A DNA stretch of 42,958 nt from a virus. Positions 1-6,186 of this stretch are shown piece by piece (within the stretch, counting starts at the first letter, position 1; each line of letters starts with the position of its first letter). Made by a program: the position numbers and the translations under genes. The stretch spans positions 1 through 42,958 of the IMG/VR virus record IMGVR_UViG_3300044858_003438. The stretch is one strand, 5' to 3'. The notes beneath the pieces were generated by a model. The model was not told the DNA's origin, made no database searches, and worked only from the letters and a program-made list of their open reading frames with translations.

Positions 1-89
1 TAGTTAATGCCTGTCTTGGGTCTGCCTCTATTTAATTGCATAATTTTATTATTGTCAATAGCTTTTTTTAAAATATTTTTATCACGCAA
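1..89 (-). CDS. Small basic hypothetical protein, N-terminal part only
   Basis: The first 29 codons of the 76-residue gene seen complete at 41787-42017, cut by the start of the window. It begins MRDKN and includes the basic stretch NRGRPKTG. The sequence is identical to the right-hand copy over this part. The stop codon lies outside the left edge, and the gene closes across the genome junction. Confidence 0.75.
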   Translation of the reverse strand, partial: MRDKNILKKAIDNNKIMQLNRGRPKTGIN

Positions 90-421
90 TAATCCGCGTC
101 TTTGAGCTTTGATTTGTGGCTCTCGATAATGATTTTGCCAACAAATTCATGCGTGTCATTTTGTAAAATTCCGTATTCAACCAAACAATCCTCAATCATT
201 TTTGCCATAAAAAAGCAGTTACTGCTATCAAGCGCGCGACCTCCCCAGAAAAAATCAAACTGTAAATTAACTTTTTCCTTGACAGGTTGCAACCTAGAGA
301 ATGGCACTTTGGTCAACCAAAGATAAGAGTCTTTCAGTTTCTTTCTTTTAGTCCAATGAATGCCGGCGTAAATCTGATTGGCAGATTGCTTGATGATGTT
401 TTCTAGCTTAATCTCCTGCAT
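68..421 (-). CDS. RusA-like Holliday junction resolvase (left copy)
   Basis: A 117-residue protein, close to the usual ~120 residues of RusA. The C-terminal half has the RusA-type acidic layout: D65-x-x-N68, K74, D78, then D89 in an NDT motif followed by a beta-strand (EFVGKIII). RusA enzymes are dimeric nucleases that cut four-way DNA junctions, and phages use them to resolve recombination intermediates before packaging. The second acidic residue of the usual DxDN motif is Ser here. The start overlaps the 3' end of the HNH nuclease gene, whose last codons supply AGGAG as ribosome site. All base differences from the right copy inside this gene are silent, as the two proteins are identical. 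The family is assigned from motif recall, not a search. Confidence 0.68.
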   Translation of the reverse strand: MQEIKLENIIKQSANQIYAGIHWTKRKKLKDSYLWLTKVPFSRLQPVKEKVNLQFDFFWGGRALDSSNCFFMAKMIEDCLVEYGILQNDTHEFVGKIIIESHKSKLKDADYCVIKIF

Positions 422-767
422 ATTCTAACAATTTATTCGTTATCTCAATTAACTCATCCTGATTTCCCCATTCACTTTCCCAATCACTGAGAATAGATTT
501 ATGGATAGCCCAGGTGTTTATTAAGTGAGAATCTTCTCTCCGGATAAATCTTGCCGAATGGTGCAAATCACAAAGAGGCATTGAAAGTAAATCTGAAGCT
601 TTAAGTCCCAGCCCCATTCCTATTTTATGATGAGCCTCAGTAGGATAGCGCTGTTCTATTCCTTTCAATTTACATGCCAAACAAGGTAAATCATGGATAG
701 CCTCCATCCTTTTAGGGTCTTTGTAACCGTTACGAAATTTCGGGTCAGGCTTAAGTAGATTTACCAA
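408..767 (-). CDS. Ref/YbcO-like HNH nuclease (left allele)
   Basis: 119 residues with a zinc/HNH layout: C29-x-x-C32, then AHHKIGMGLG with H46-H47, then PLCDLHH with H69-H70. This resembles the small phage recombination nucleases of the Ref (phage P1), YbcO and DUF968 group, which often sit beside rusA as here. It starts at TTG with an upstream AAAGGA. The region after residue 70 is unlike the right-hand allele: it lacks the FHKIG...FEEKF segment that the family normally carries there and has a Trp-rich tail instead. Both alleles share the first ~22 and last ~14 residues. It probably acts with the RusA-like enzyme in recombination (inference). Confidence 0.7.
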   Translation of the reverse strand: MVNLLKPDPKFRNGYKDPKRMEAIHDLPCLACKLKGIEQRYPTEAHHKIGMGLGLKASDLLSMPLCDLHHSARFIRREDSHLINTWAIHKSILSDWESEWGNQDELIEITNKLLEYAGD

Positions 768-952
768 ATTCTTTTTCCTTTATACGTTAATCGAGTCTTT
801 TTCCCAGTTACCCAAGACGCAAGTAAGATAGTAACCACCCCAAGAGTAAACGGAAGATAAAGCGGCAATAAAACCAACCACCAGCTCCAAGTGATAAATC
901 CGGCTAATTTCAGCCCAATAAATAAGATCGTTAATAGTTTAAAAAACGTCAT
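761..952 (-). CDS. Small two-helix membrane protein (Fragile-X-F-like)
   Basis: 63 residues with two predicted membrane segments (about 5-20 and 24-46) and a basic C-terminal tail. The motif KLAGFITWSWWLVLLPLYLP is characteristic of a small membrane protein common in phages and often annotated as transmembrane Fragile-X-F protein; its function is unknown. ATGA-type overlap with the upstream 53-residue gene indicates coupled translation. The gene is absent from the right-hand allele of this locus, where the HNH gene directly follows the 53-residue gene, so it appears dispensable. Confidence 0.75.
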   Translation of the reverse strand: MTFFKLLTILFIGLKLAGFITWSWWLVLLPLYLPFTLGVVTILLASWVTGKKTRLTYKGKRIW

Positions 953-1110
953 ACTTTTCTCTCTGTTTTTGCTGGTGGATTAAGCGCGTATTCAATAGCA
1001 AATAGCAACTCTTTCACGTTTTTGTTTTCATCCATAACTGCTTTCTCCTGGCGGTATTTTGCCACCTCTATTGCGTCATAGATTTTTATTATTGCTTCAT
1101 TTAGCGTCAT
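949..1110 (-). CDS. Hypothetical protein, 53 residues
   Basis: An open frame from MTLNEAI to TERKV, stop TGA overlapping the next start (ATGA). It overlaps the 3' end of thyX by 14 bases. Mostly helical and charged; I do not recognise a family. It is conserved as a gene in the right copy (42659-42820) with few changes, which supports it being real coding sequence. Confidence 0.6.
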   Translation of the reverse strand: MTLNEAIIKIYDAIEVAKYRQEKAVMDENKNVKELLFAIEYALNPPAKTERKV

Positions 1111-1750
1111 ATGATTTGATTGTTGCCGGAACGATGTCCGTGATTATTTCTTTTATTGCTTTGGCGTATTGCTGAATTTCTGGTTGAGCGTGTGGATGAG
1201 ACCTCAGCTCAATGAATTTAAGTAAATTTCTTAAATCAATCCCCCAGTAAAATTCAGTGTAAAGAGAAACCGGCAGAATAGTCCTAGCCAGCTCCCTTGC
1301 CACACCTAGCTCTAAAAGTTTTTGGTAATCCCTGTAAGCCTTCTTATTAGCACTTGAAATTAGCTTCTGAGCAATAAGCTGGTCAGCTTCATTTAAGGCG
1401 TCACCCGAGCATTGCTTATTTTTAGGAGATTGCCCTTGAATGCGATTTAACTCCGGAACATAAAACTCGTTCTCCATTTCAGAATAACGTGCAGAAACCT
1501 CATTGAAAGACCCGCTACGATGGCGAAACCATTGACGAGCAACGAAGATTGGACACTTAACATGAAACACGAAAGAACACATCTCAAAAGGCGTTCCGTG
1601 GTCATTATTAAGAAGATAACCAATCAATTTATTGTCTTCTAGCTTTGTCTTAGTTCCTTTCCCATAGCTCACTCTAGCAGCCTGAACGATATAATCATCA
1701 GAAGCTGCATGTCTTACTAAGCGAACATGACCCTTATCTAAGACTTTCAA
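1097..1750 (-). CDS. thyX: Flavin-dependent thymidylate synthase ThyX
   Basis: 217 residues carrying the signature RHRx7S (R76-H77-R78 ... S86), which binds dUMP and FAD. ThyX makes dTMP from dUMP using methylene-tetrahydrofolate and NADPH, in place of ThyA, and supplies thymidine for phage replication. The N-terminal segment VRHAASDDYIVQAARVSYGKG and the C-terminal ELRSHPHAQPEIQQYA are also typical of the family (RxHxxAQxEIR). Length is normal. It lies in the leftward DNA-metabolism block just after ssb, with overlapping neighbours on both sides. A C-terminal part recurs at the right edge of the window. Confidence 0.96.
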   Translation of the reverse strand: MKVLDKGHVRLVRHAASDDYIVQAARVSYGKGTKTKLEDNKLIGYLLNNDHGTPFEMCSFVFHVKCPIFVARQWFRHRSGSFNEVSARYSEMENEFYVPELNRIQGQSPKNKQCSGDALNEADQLIAQKLISSANKKAYRDYQKLLELGVARELARTILPVSLYTEFYWGIDLRNLLKFIELRSHPHAQPEIQQYAKAIKEIITDIVPATIKSYDAK

Positions 1751-1901
1751 TTTCTCTCCATTTTTTTATTTTAACTAACTTTAGAAACTTAGCTTTTGCC
1801 ACAAGCTCCTTTATCTTAGACCCCTTTAACCCGTATTGGATATTTGACCCTACAGGTTCGGCTTCGATTATGCCTTCAGGGGTTTCGTATTTCTTAAGCA
1901 T
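1734..1901 (-). CDS. Hypothetical protein, 55 residues
   Basis: An open frame MLKKYETPEGIIEAEPVGSN ... IESLR whose ATG overlaps the stop of ssb as TAATG and whose end overlaps the thyX start. Such re-initiation geometry on both sides supports a real gene. C-terminal half is Lys-rich and probably helical. No family recognised. Confidence 0.6.
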   Translation of the reverse strand: MLKKYETPEGIIEAEPVGSNIQYGLKGSKIKELVAKAKFLKLVKIKKWREIESLR

Positions 1902-2320
1902 TAAAAAGGAATTTCATCGTCTTGTATCTCTTCTTGCTGTGGTTGATAACCATCGGCTTTTGCGCGATTATGCGCATCAATATTTTCTTCTCTATCTTTG
2001 CCCTTGATAATATCAATAACGCTAGCAATAATTTCGGTTTTAGGCACTTCGACACCTTCCTTGTTCTTGTAAGTTCCATAAGAAAGCTCGCCTTCAACAT
2101 AAACTTTACTTCCTTTGTCTAGGTATTGGCAAAGTTTAGATAGCGAACCCCAAACACTGATATTGTGCCAAGTTGTTTTCTCTTGCTTCTCTCCTGCTTC
2201 GTTTTTCCATCTCTTGCTTGTTGCAATGGAAAAGTTGGCGTAGTCTTTGCCATTTTGTGTTTTGCCAATATTCGGAGCTTTTCCCAAAGTGCCAATTAAA
2301 ATAGTTTTATTTATACTCAT
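1901..2320 (-). CDS. ssb: Single-stranded DNA-binding protein
   Basis: 139 residues: an OB fold over about 1-105 with the typical opening MSINKTILIGTLGKAP, the central FSIATSKRW and TTWHNISVWG strands, and an acidic, disordered tail ending DDEIPF. The last residues are the conserved tip through which bacterial SSB recruits helicases, nucleases and primase. It protects single strands in phage replication and ERF-mediated recombination, whose genes are in the same operon. Translation of the next gene is coupled through TAATG. Confidence 0.95.
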   Translation of the reverse strand: MSINKTILIGTLGKAPNIGKTQNGKDYANFSIATSKRWKNEAGEKQEKTTWHNISVWGSLSKLCQYLDKGSKVYVEGELSYGTYKNKEGVEVPKTEIIASVIDIIKGKDREENIDAHNRAKADGYQPQQEEIQDDEIPF

Positions 2321-2389
2321 TTTGTTTTTAGTTTAAGATTATTAATTTTCCTAATTAGTTCGGCTTTTTCCCGCAATAACTTATAGATA

Positions 2390-2554
2390 TTAACCTTTAA
2401 TAAATTCTTCAGTTGTCGCGATTATTTCACCAGTTACTATCTCAACACAATCGCATTCCACTATTGCTTTAGCGTGTGGGTTATGATTATCGTTGAGATA
2501 CTTTATCAGTGGCTTTGCAGCCTCTAATAACTCTATTTGTTCTTTTGTTTTCAT
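2390..2554 (-). CDS. Hypothetical phage protein, 54 residues
   Basis: Open frame starting MKTKEQIELLEAAKPLIKYL and containing a ...HPHAKAIVECD-like centre (HNPHAKAIVECD) and EIVTGEI. The form resembles a short conserved phage family of unknown function that I recall with a LEAAKPL(I/M)xxLN...HPH motif. Lies between a coiled-coil protein gene and ssb. Recognition is by eye only. Confidence 0.6.
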   Translation of the reverse strand: MKTKEQIELLEAAKPLIKYLNDNHNPHAKAIVECDCVEIVTGEIIATTEEFIKG

Positions 2555-2603
2555 TCTGTTTTTAATTAGTTGTTGATAATTAAGTTAATACCGTATGCTA
2601 AAT

Positions 2604-3104
2604 CTAAACCTCCTTTTCATTTTCTTCTAATTTTTCCATTCTCTCTTTTATTTTTCGATAAGCAGGAATTTTCGCGCGCTTTTCCAGTTCTAAATTTTCA
2701 TCGTCTATTTCTCTTAGAGTTTGTTGGAATCTTCTAGTTTTAATCGCTCTAAATTTTTCCCATGCCTCAGTAAGCTGTTGACCAAGATACTCTTTTTCTT
2801 TTTCCAAACTAGAGATTTGCTCAAGATATTCTTTTTGATAACGTTTTCTTTCGTTAGCCAACTGGCGAGATTGATACTCTTTATCTAAAAGCAATTCAAC
2901 CGCTTTTTTAATCTGAAGAGGCCAAGCATAATAATAATCGCTGCCGAACTCGTTGACCAATCCAACACTATCAACAGTTAATGCATTGAAGAAATCTTCT
3001 AATTCTTTAAGATACTTAATTGTACCCTGCTTTATGTTCTCTAATTCATCATATTTTTTAGCTTTACGTAAAAGCTCTTCTATGTTTTGATTTTTACAGT
3101 CCAT
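2604..3104 (-). CDS. Coiled-coil hypothetical protein
   Basis: 166 residues, mostly heptad-like charged helix from about residue 75 to the end (runs of Glu, Lys, Arg, Leu), with an aromatic segment around FGSDYYYAWPLQI. No catalytic motif. Start overlaps the 3' end of the next upstream gene by 25 bases and follows GGAGG. Function unknown; a structural or scaffolding role in a complex is possible. Confidence 0.75.
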   Translation of the reverse strand: MDCKNQNIEELLRKAKKYDELENIKQGTIKYLKELEDFFNALTVDSVGLVNEFGSDYYYAWPLQIKKAVELLLDKEYQSRQLANERKRYQKEYLEQISSLEKEKEYLGQQLTEAWEKFRAIKTRRFQQTLREIDDENLELEKRAKIPAYRKIKERMEKLEENEKEV

Positions 3105-3538
3105 TTTTCCTCCTTGTTATTGTAAAATTGCTTAGCTTGTTTTAAACTTTCTTCTGTAGCTTCTATTTGCGTTTCAAAGCAATCGGTAGCATTTAGTATA
3201 GTGTCTGTTTCAACTGTTATATTGTAAGGCTTCTTTAGATCATCTTTGAAGAAACAGGTCGCAGACTTAACTTTATGCATAGAAACGCCGCTTAAATTGC
3301 CCATCCAACAGAAATCACCATTTACAAAAGGTAGGCGGATTGAATTTAGCAGAAAATCTTCCGCTTCTTCCTTCGACCCAAAAGATTGATTCTCTAGAAA
3401 CAAACTATTCCTACTAAGATAAGAAATACCTGTTCCATGGATCGCGATAGACTCAATCTCAATTTTAACAATTTCATCTTTCTTGATAGAAAAAATTGTT
3501 TGCCCAACCTTAAATTTTGGCTTTATGTAAAAACTCAT
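3080..3538 (-). CDS. Hypothetical phage protein with barrel-like N-terminus
   Basis: 152 residues. The N-terminal part (KPKFKVGQTIFSIKKDEIVK...) followed by a segment with FGSKEEAEDFLL fits a recurring group of uncharacterised phage proteins having a small beta-barrel and a SKEEA helix. The last 16 residues, from QFYNN onward, are read from the same DNA that acts as a leader and ribosome site for the following gene, so this C-terminus may be a recent extension. Function unknown. Confidence 0.7.
   Translation of the reverse strand: MSFYIKPKFKVGQTIFSIKKDEIVKIEIESIAIHGTGISYLSRNSLFLENQSFGSKEEAEDFLLNSIRLPFVNGDFCWMGNLSGVSMHKVKSATCFFKDDLKKPYNITVETDTILNATDCFETQIEATEESLKQAKQFYNNKEEKWTVKIKT
3109..3129 (-). 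repeat. Duplicated translation leader, copy 1 (copy 2 at 3543-3563)
   Basis: A 21-base sequence with GGAGG at its 3' end (minus strand) is present identically at 3543-3563. Each copy lies just before a start codon (genes starting at 3104 and 3538). In copy 2 it contains the stop codon of the upstream gene; in copy 1 it is read through as amino acids. Confidence 0.85.
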
Positions 3539-3550
3539 TTTCCCTCCTTG

Positions 3551-4165
3551 TTATTGTAAAATTCCACCAAACTCGCCATTTCCTGCGAAGTTAGCTTCTG
3601 GTATTTCGATTCCATATCCAGCAGCAAATCTAATCACTGCGTCAATATACTTTGCCACATCTGCTTTATTTCCTGCGTTGGAAATGGTCAGCCTAGCTTG
3701 ATAAATCTCACCAGTAATTGGATTTACTTTTTCCGTTTTTAACCCTTCTTGGTCTTCAATCGCATCTTTTATTGCCTCGTGTAAATCCTGCTGAGGAATA
3801 AAATTACCCTCTTTCTTAAAATGCTCTTGGATTGTTGGAATAACAATGCCCCAATAGTAACCTCTTTGCTCATCACTTGGAGCGGAAGCAGGAACTAGCA
3901 TTAATTTAAAATCGTCAAAATAAGGATCGTTTATCCGTCTTGTTAATTCCTTACCCACACTTGCCCTAATATTCATCAAGTTATCTTTATTTGATTGCCT
4001 AAAGAAGAATACATTGGGGAGCTTCAGGTCTTTCTGTGGCTTGCAATATCCAAACTGAATAAAGAAATCCTTCCCACAAGCAAGATATTTGGTAATTGCA
4101 TCAGAAAGCTCCACCTGCGATTTAGTCCAGTTTGCTTTGTTGGATTGGAAGAAGGCGAGTTTCAT
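3551..4165 (-). CDS. Possible NinB-like recombination protein
   Basis: 204 residues. The central motif PSDEQRGYYWGIVIPTIQEH followed by LHEAIKDAI and the end segment YIDAVIRFAAGYGIEIPEAN match a widespread phage family that usually reads (R/S)xxQNxYYWGVVxPxI ... EVRRWAAxxGIYIPxPN, sometimes labelled NinB or Orf-like. Such proteins bind single-stranded DNA and help recombinases load. The location between SSB and ERF supports a recombination role. The N-terminal 85 residues are not recognised. The NinB label is tentative. Confidence 0.5.
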   Translation of the reverse strand: MKLAFFQSNKANWTKSQVELSDAITKYLACGKDFFIQFGYCKPQKDLKLPNVFFFRQSNKDNLMNIRASVGKELTRRINDPYFDDFKLMLVPASAPSDEQRGYYWGIVIPTIQEHFKKEGNFIPQQDLHEAIKDAIEDQEGLKTEKVNPITGEIYQARLTISNAGNKADVAKYIDAVIRFAAGYGIEIPEANFAGNGEFGGILQ

Positions 4166-4440
4166 TTTGCGGAATAGTCTTTAATTAGGGACTCTTTAGC
4201 TTTTTCTAATTGTTTGAAAAAGTTGCTGTTGTAGCTTTGAGGACTATGGTAAACATAAAACACCTCATCAGAATCGGTGAATTTAATTTCGTAAATGCAC
4301 GGTTTCTCTCTGCGATTCTCATCGCGTTTAAACTTCACGCCATAAATTCTTTGCTCTTCTTCTGTGCAAGGTATAGTTGCCTCAATTTCTAATTCCCAAT
4401 GTCTTTTCCCGCCGCTATTTGTTTTTTCTATGAATTTCAT
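4162..4440 (-). CDS. Hypothetical protein, 92 residues
   Basis: Alternating strands and charged turns (FIEKTNSGGKRHWELEIEA; IYEIKFTDSDEVFYVYHSPQ) ending in a Lys-rich helix. ATGA-type overlap with the next gene. Starts directly after a 26-base leader that is duplicated 259 bases upstream. No family recognised. Confidence 0.65.
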   Translation of the reverse strand: MKFIEKTNSGGKRHWELEIEATIPCTEEEQRIYGVKFKRDENRREKPCIYEIKFTDSDEVFYVYHSPQSYNSNFFKQLEKAKESLIKDYSAK

Positions 4441-4463
4441 ACTCTTATTGTTTGTTGGTTAAA
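4438..4463 (-). repeat. Duplicated 26-base leader, copy 1 (copy 2 at 4697-4722)
   Basis: An identical 26-base sequence, which includes the ATG and preceding AATAAGAGT, lies at 4438-4463 and 4697-4722, each at the start of a small gene. It has only a weak ribosome site, so the copy probably arose together with its start region. Confidence 0.85.
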
Positions 4464-4480
4464 GGTTAGTTTCATTTTAT

Positions 4481-4699
4481 TTAAGAATTATGAATTACTG
4501 AGTTTATGTATTTCCTCTTTTTTAAAAACTGCCTAGCCTCTTCTATGTTTTCAAAATAAATACATTTCTTTACCCCGCACAAAGTTATTTCTCCAAAATA
4601 TTGCCATTCAAACCAAGAATCTATGTCTAAAAGGCTCCAATATTGAGGGTAAAAAATACTTTCTCCTTCAGACTTTCTTTCTAATATTCTTGTCCACAT
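4481..4699 (-). CDS. Hypothetical protein, 72 residues
   Basis: Trp- and Tyr-rich N-terminal half (YPQYWSLLDIDSWFEWQYFG) and a C-terminal EEARQFLKKRKY helix. Uses the duplicated leader at 4697-4722. Not recognised; the EEAxxFL helix recurs in other small proteins of this leftward block. Confidence 0.6.
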   Translation of the reverse strand: MWTRILERKSEGESIFYPQYWSLLDIDSWFEWQYFGEITLCGVKKCIYFENIEEARQFLKKRKYINSVIHNS

Positions 4700-4717
4700 A
4701 CTCTTATTGTTTGTTGG

Positions 4718-4909
4718 TTAAAACGGGGTATATCCTACAAGAAACAACATTTCTTCCGTGTTTCCTTCTTGATCGACACAAAGTTTTTCAATTTTTGCAT
4801 CCACAATTTCATCTCCTGTGTAATGTTGATGAATAACTACCATCTCCAAAGCCTCCGGTCTTTCTTCGGCTAGTTGGTTTAGTTGTTCTAGTAGTTGTGC
4901 TAGTTTCAT
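4718..4909 (-). CDS. Hypothetical protein, 63 residues
   Basis: Acidic small protein opening MKLAQLLEQLNQLAEERPEA. The pattern LLexLxxLxexxPEA is common among small uncharacterised phage proteins. Overlaps the lipoprotein gene by four bases (ATGA), so it is translationally coupled to it. Confidence 0.62.
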   Translation of the reverse strand: MKLAQLLEQLNQLAEERPEALEMVVIHQHYTGDEIVDAKIEKLCVDQEGNTEEMLFLVGYTPF

Positions 4910-5199
4910 ACTCTTTCACAAAATAATTCTAATGATGTTTGTTCGCATTGCCTAACCAAATCCTCACCCTCTTCATCACTCATCGGATTGGCAGCTTTGG
5001 CACACTCAATGATAAATTTAGCCCTAGATGGTTTATCGCATTTGTAATAACCATGTTGCTTGAGACACTGCCCCAGTCCATTTCTGCCGCCACACGTCAA
5101 ACCAGAAGGTGGCTCTTCACTGTCGCCAGCTGATAATAAGTCGCAAGCTGATAATAAGGTTAAACAAGTAATTGCTAGTAGTTGTTTTAGTTTCATCAC
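4906..5199 (-). CDS. Predicted phage lipoprotein
   Basis: 97 residues with a lipoprotein signal: basic start, hydrophobic LLAITCLTLLSA and a lipobox LSAC, giving Cys19 (from the first Met) as the lipidated residue. The mature part has six further Cys, which could form disulfides in the periplasm. An early-block lipoprotein could act in superinfection exclusion by blocking receptors or DNA entry, as seen for other phage lipoproteins, but nothing in the sequence proves it. ATGA overlap on both sides places it firmly in the operon. Confidence 0.75.
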   Translation of the reverse strand: MMKLKQLLAITCLTLLSACDLLSAGDSEEPPSGLTCGGRNGLGQCLKQHGYYKCDKPSRAKFIIECAKAANPMSDEEGEDLVRQCEQTSLELFCERV

Positions 5200-5420
5200 T
5201 CCCCCTTATATTCAGTTGGTAATTCAGGTAACGGCATCCAGTGAGTTGGACTTTCCGCGATAGGTTGCTCATAACAATAATGCACCGCTTCCCAACGGTT
5301 GTAATCCCAGCGGGCAATTAAAGGCACTGAGTTTGATCCGGCACTTTCAATATGCCCACCAACTACAATTATCGGCGTTCCATCTTTAGGTGCCGTTTCA
5401 ATAGGTTGCCACATATTCAT
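5196..5420 (-). CDS. DUF551-like protein
   Basis: 74 residues with the DUF551 pattern: MWQPIETAPKDGTPIIVV near the start, a central RWDYNRWEAV, and THWMPLPELP near the end. DUF551 proteins are small, found in phages and prophages, and of unknown function. Four-base overlaps with both neighbours. Confidence 0.88.
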   Translation of the reverse strand: MNMWQPIETAPKDGTPIIVVGGHIESAGSNSVPLIARWDYNRWEAVHYCYEQPIAESPTHWMPLPELPTEYKGE

Positions 5421-6106
5421 TCCCCCTTATATTCTGGATCAACCGCTAGCTTAGCGTTCCTAATTATTGTCTTGGCTTGAGCCGCATTAACCGGACTCAT
5501 TGCTTGCAATACCTCTAAGCGAGACTTACCCTTAAACTTAACTTCTAAATATCCGTCAATCTCAGCCACGCTGCCAAGGTCATTTAAAGATAGCTTCAAC
5601 TCAGAAAGCCTTTTTTCTTCTGCTGCCGTTTTAATGTCATTGCCTGCTTGTTCAGCTAAACCAGCAAATTCTCCGCTGGGTTGTTTGCTAAATTTCTCAG
5701 CTGCTGATTTATTTCCCTTTGGTTGTTCGGCAGCTTTATTTCCATCGTCATCTTCAGCTCCAATATTTACTAAAGATTGCAGTCCATAACGTCTAGCATA
5801 AGTAATACCTGAACCTTGGGCTTGCGGGTCATTTTGTTTAGCGAAAAGAATTTCAGTCAAAGATTCGATTGTTTCGCCCGATTCATGCAGAAGAATAGTT
5901 TTAACAAAATTCTTTCCTTCAATTTGGATAGTTGGCTGTAATACGGAAATTCCGAATTTGTTCAGAACTGGCAAACACGCCTCTCTAACCGCATTCAAAT
6001 CTGCGTATTTATTGCGAAAAAAAGGATTTGTTGAATCCTTCACCGCATTACCCATTTCTGCTTGAGCTTTAACAAAAGCTGCCGCAATTTTGTTTCCTAT
6101 TGTCAT
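5417..6106 (-). CDS. erf: ERF-family single-strand annealing protein
   Basis: 229 residues with the ERF family core over about 1-125: NPFFRNKYADLNAVREA, then ISVLQPTIQ and the conserved GSGITYARRYGLQSLVNIGAEDDDG. ERF proteins form rings that anneal complementary single strands in phage recombination and end repair. The C-terminal third is helical, linked by a Lys/Ser-rich linker. It starts after GGAGAATAAAA. The neighbouring ssb, RusA-like and HNH genes make a complete recombination set. Confidence 0.93.
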   Translation of the reverse strand: MTIGNKIAAAFVKAQAEMGNAVKDSTNPFFRNKYADLNAVREACLPVLNKFGISVLQPTIQIEGKNFVKTILLHESGETIESLTEILFAKQNDPQAQGSGITYARRYGLQSLVNIGAEDDDGNKAAEQPKGNKSAAEKFSKQPSGEFAGLAEQAGNDIKTAAEEKRLSELKLSLNDLGSVAEIDGYLEVKFKGKSRLEVLQAMSPVNAAQAKTIIRNAKLAVDPEYKGE

Positions 6107-6108
6107 TT

Positions 6109-6186
6109 TTATTCTCCTTTAGTTTGTTGGCTGGCATTCCACCAGTAGTTGTAATAATCTTGGTCGAAATTTTGCTCTATTTCCAT
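6109..6186 (-). CDS. Possible 25-residue ORF between PRP and erf
   Basis: A short open frame ([16 protein letters not shown]...) that overlaps the end of the pentapeptide-repeat gene and terminates three bases before the erf start region; its last codons encode the erf ribosome site (GGAGAATAA). It fills an otherwise empty gap, but there is no clear ribosome site of its own. Confidence 0.35.
   Translation of the reverse strand: MEIEQNFDQDYYNYWWNASQQTKGE

Larger units (their letters stand above)
1..1248. repeat. Left copy of imperfect terminal redundancy
   Basis: This segment matches 41929-42958 in the same orientation. Bases 1 to about 435 align with an offset of 41928 and only a handful of substitutions. 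From about 955 to 1248 they align with an offset of 41710. Between them the core of an HNH nuclease gene is unrelated at DNA level, and the left copy has 218 extra bases, including a small membrane-protein gene. The pattern fits a circular or terminally redundant genome closed through two variant alleles. Seen directly; the biological origin is inferred. Confidence 0.93.

Noticed and set aside
1894-2122. Alternative frames on both strands overlapping ssb
   Set aside because: The OB-fold protein with a canonical DDEIPF tail explains the coding constraint; the others are shadows.
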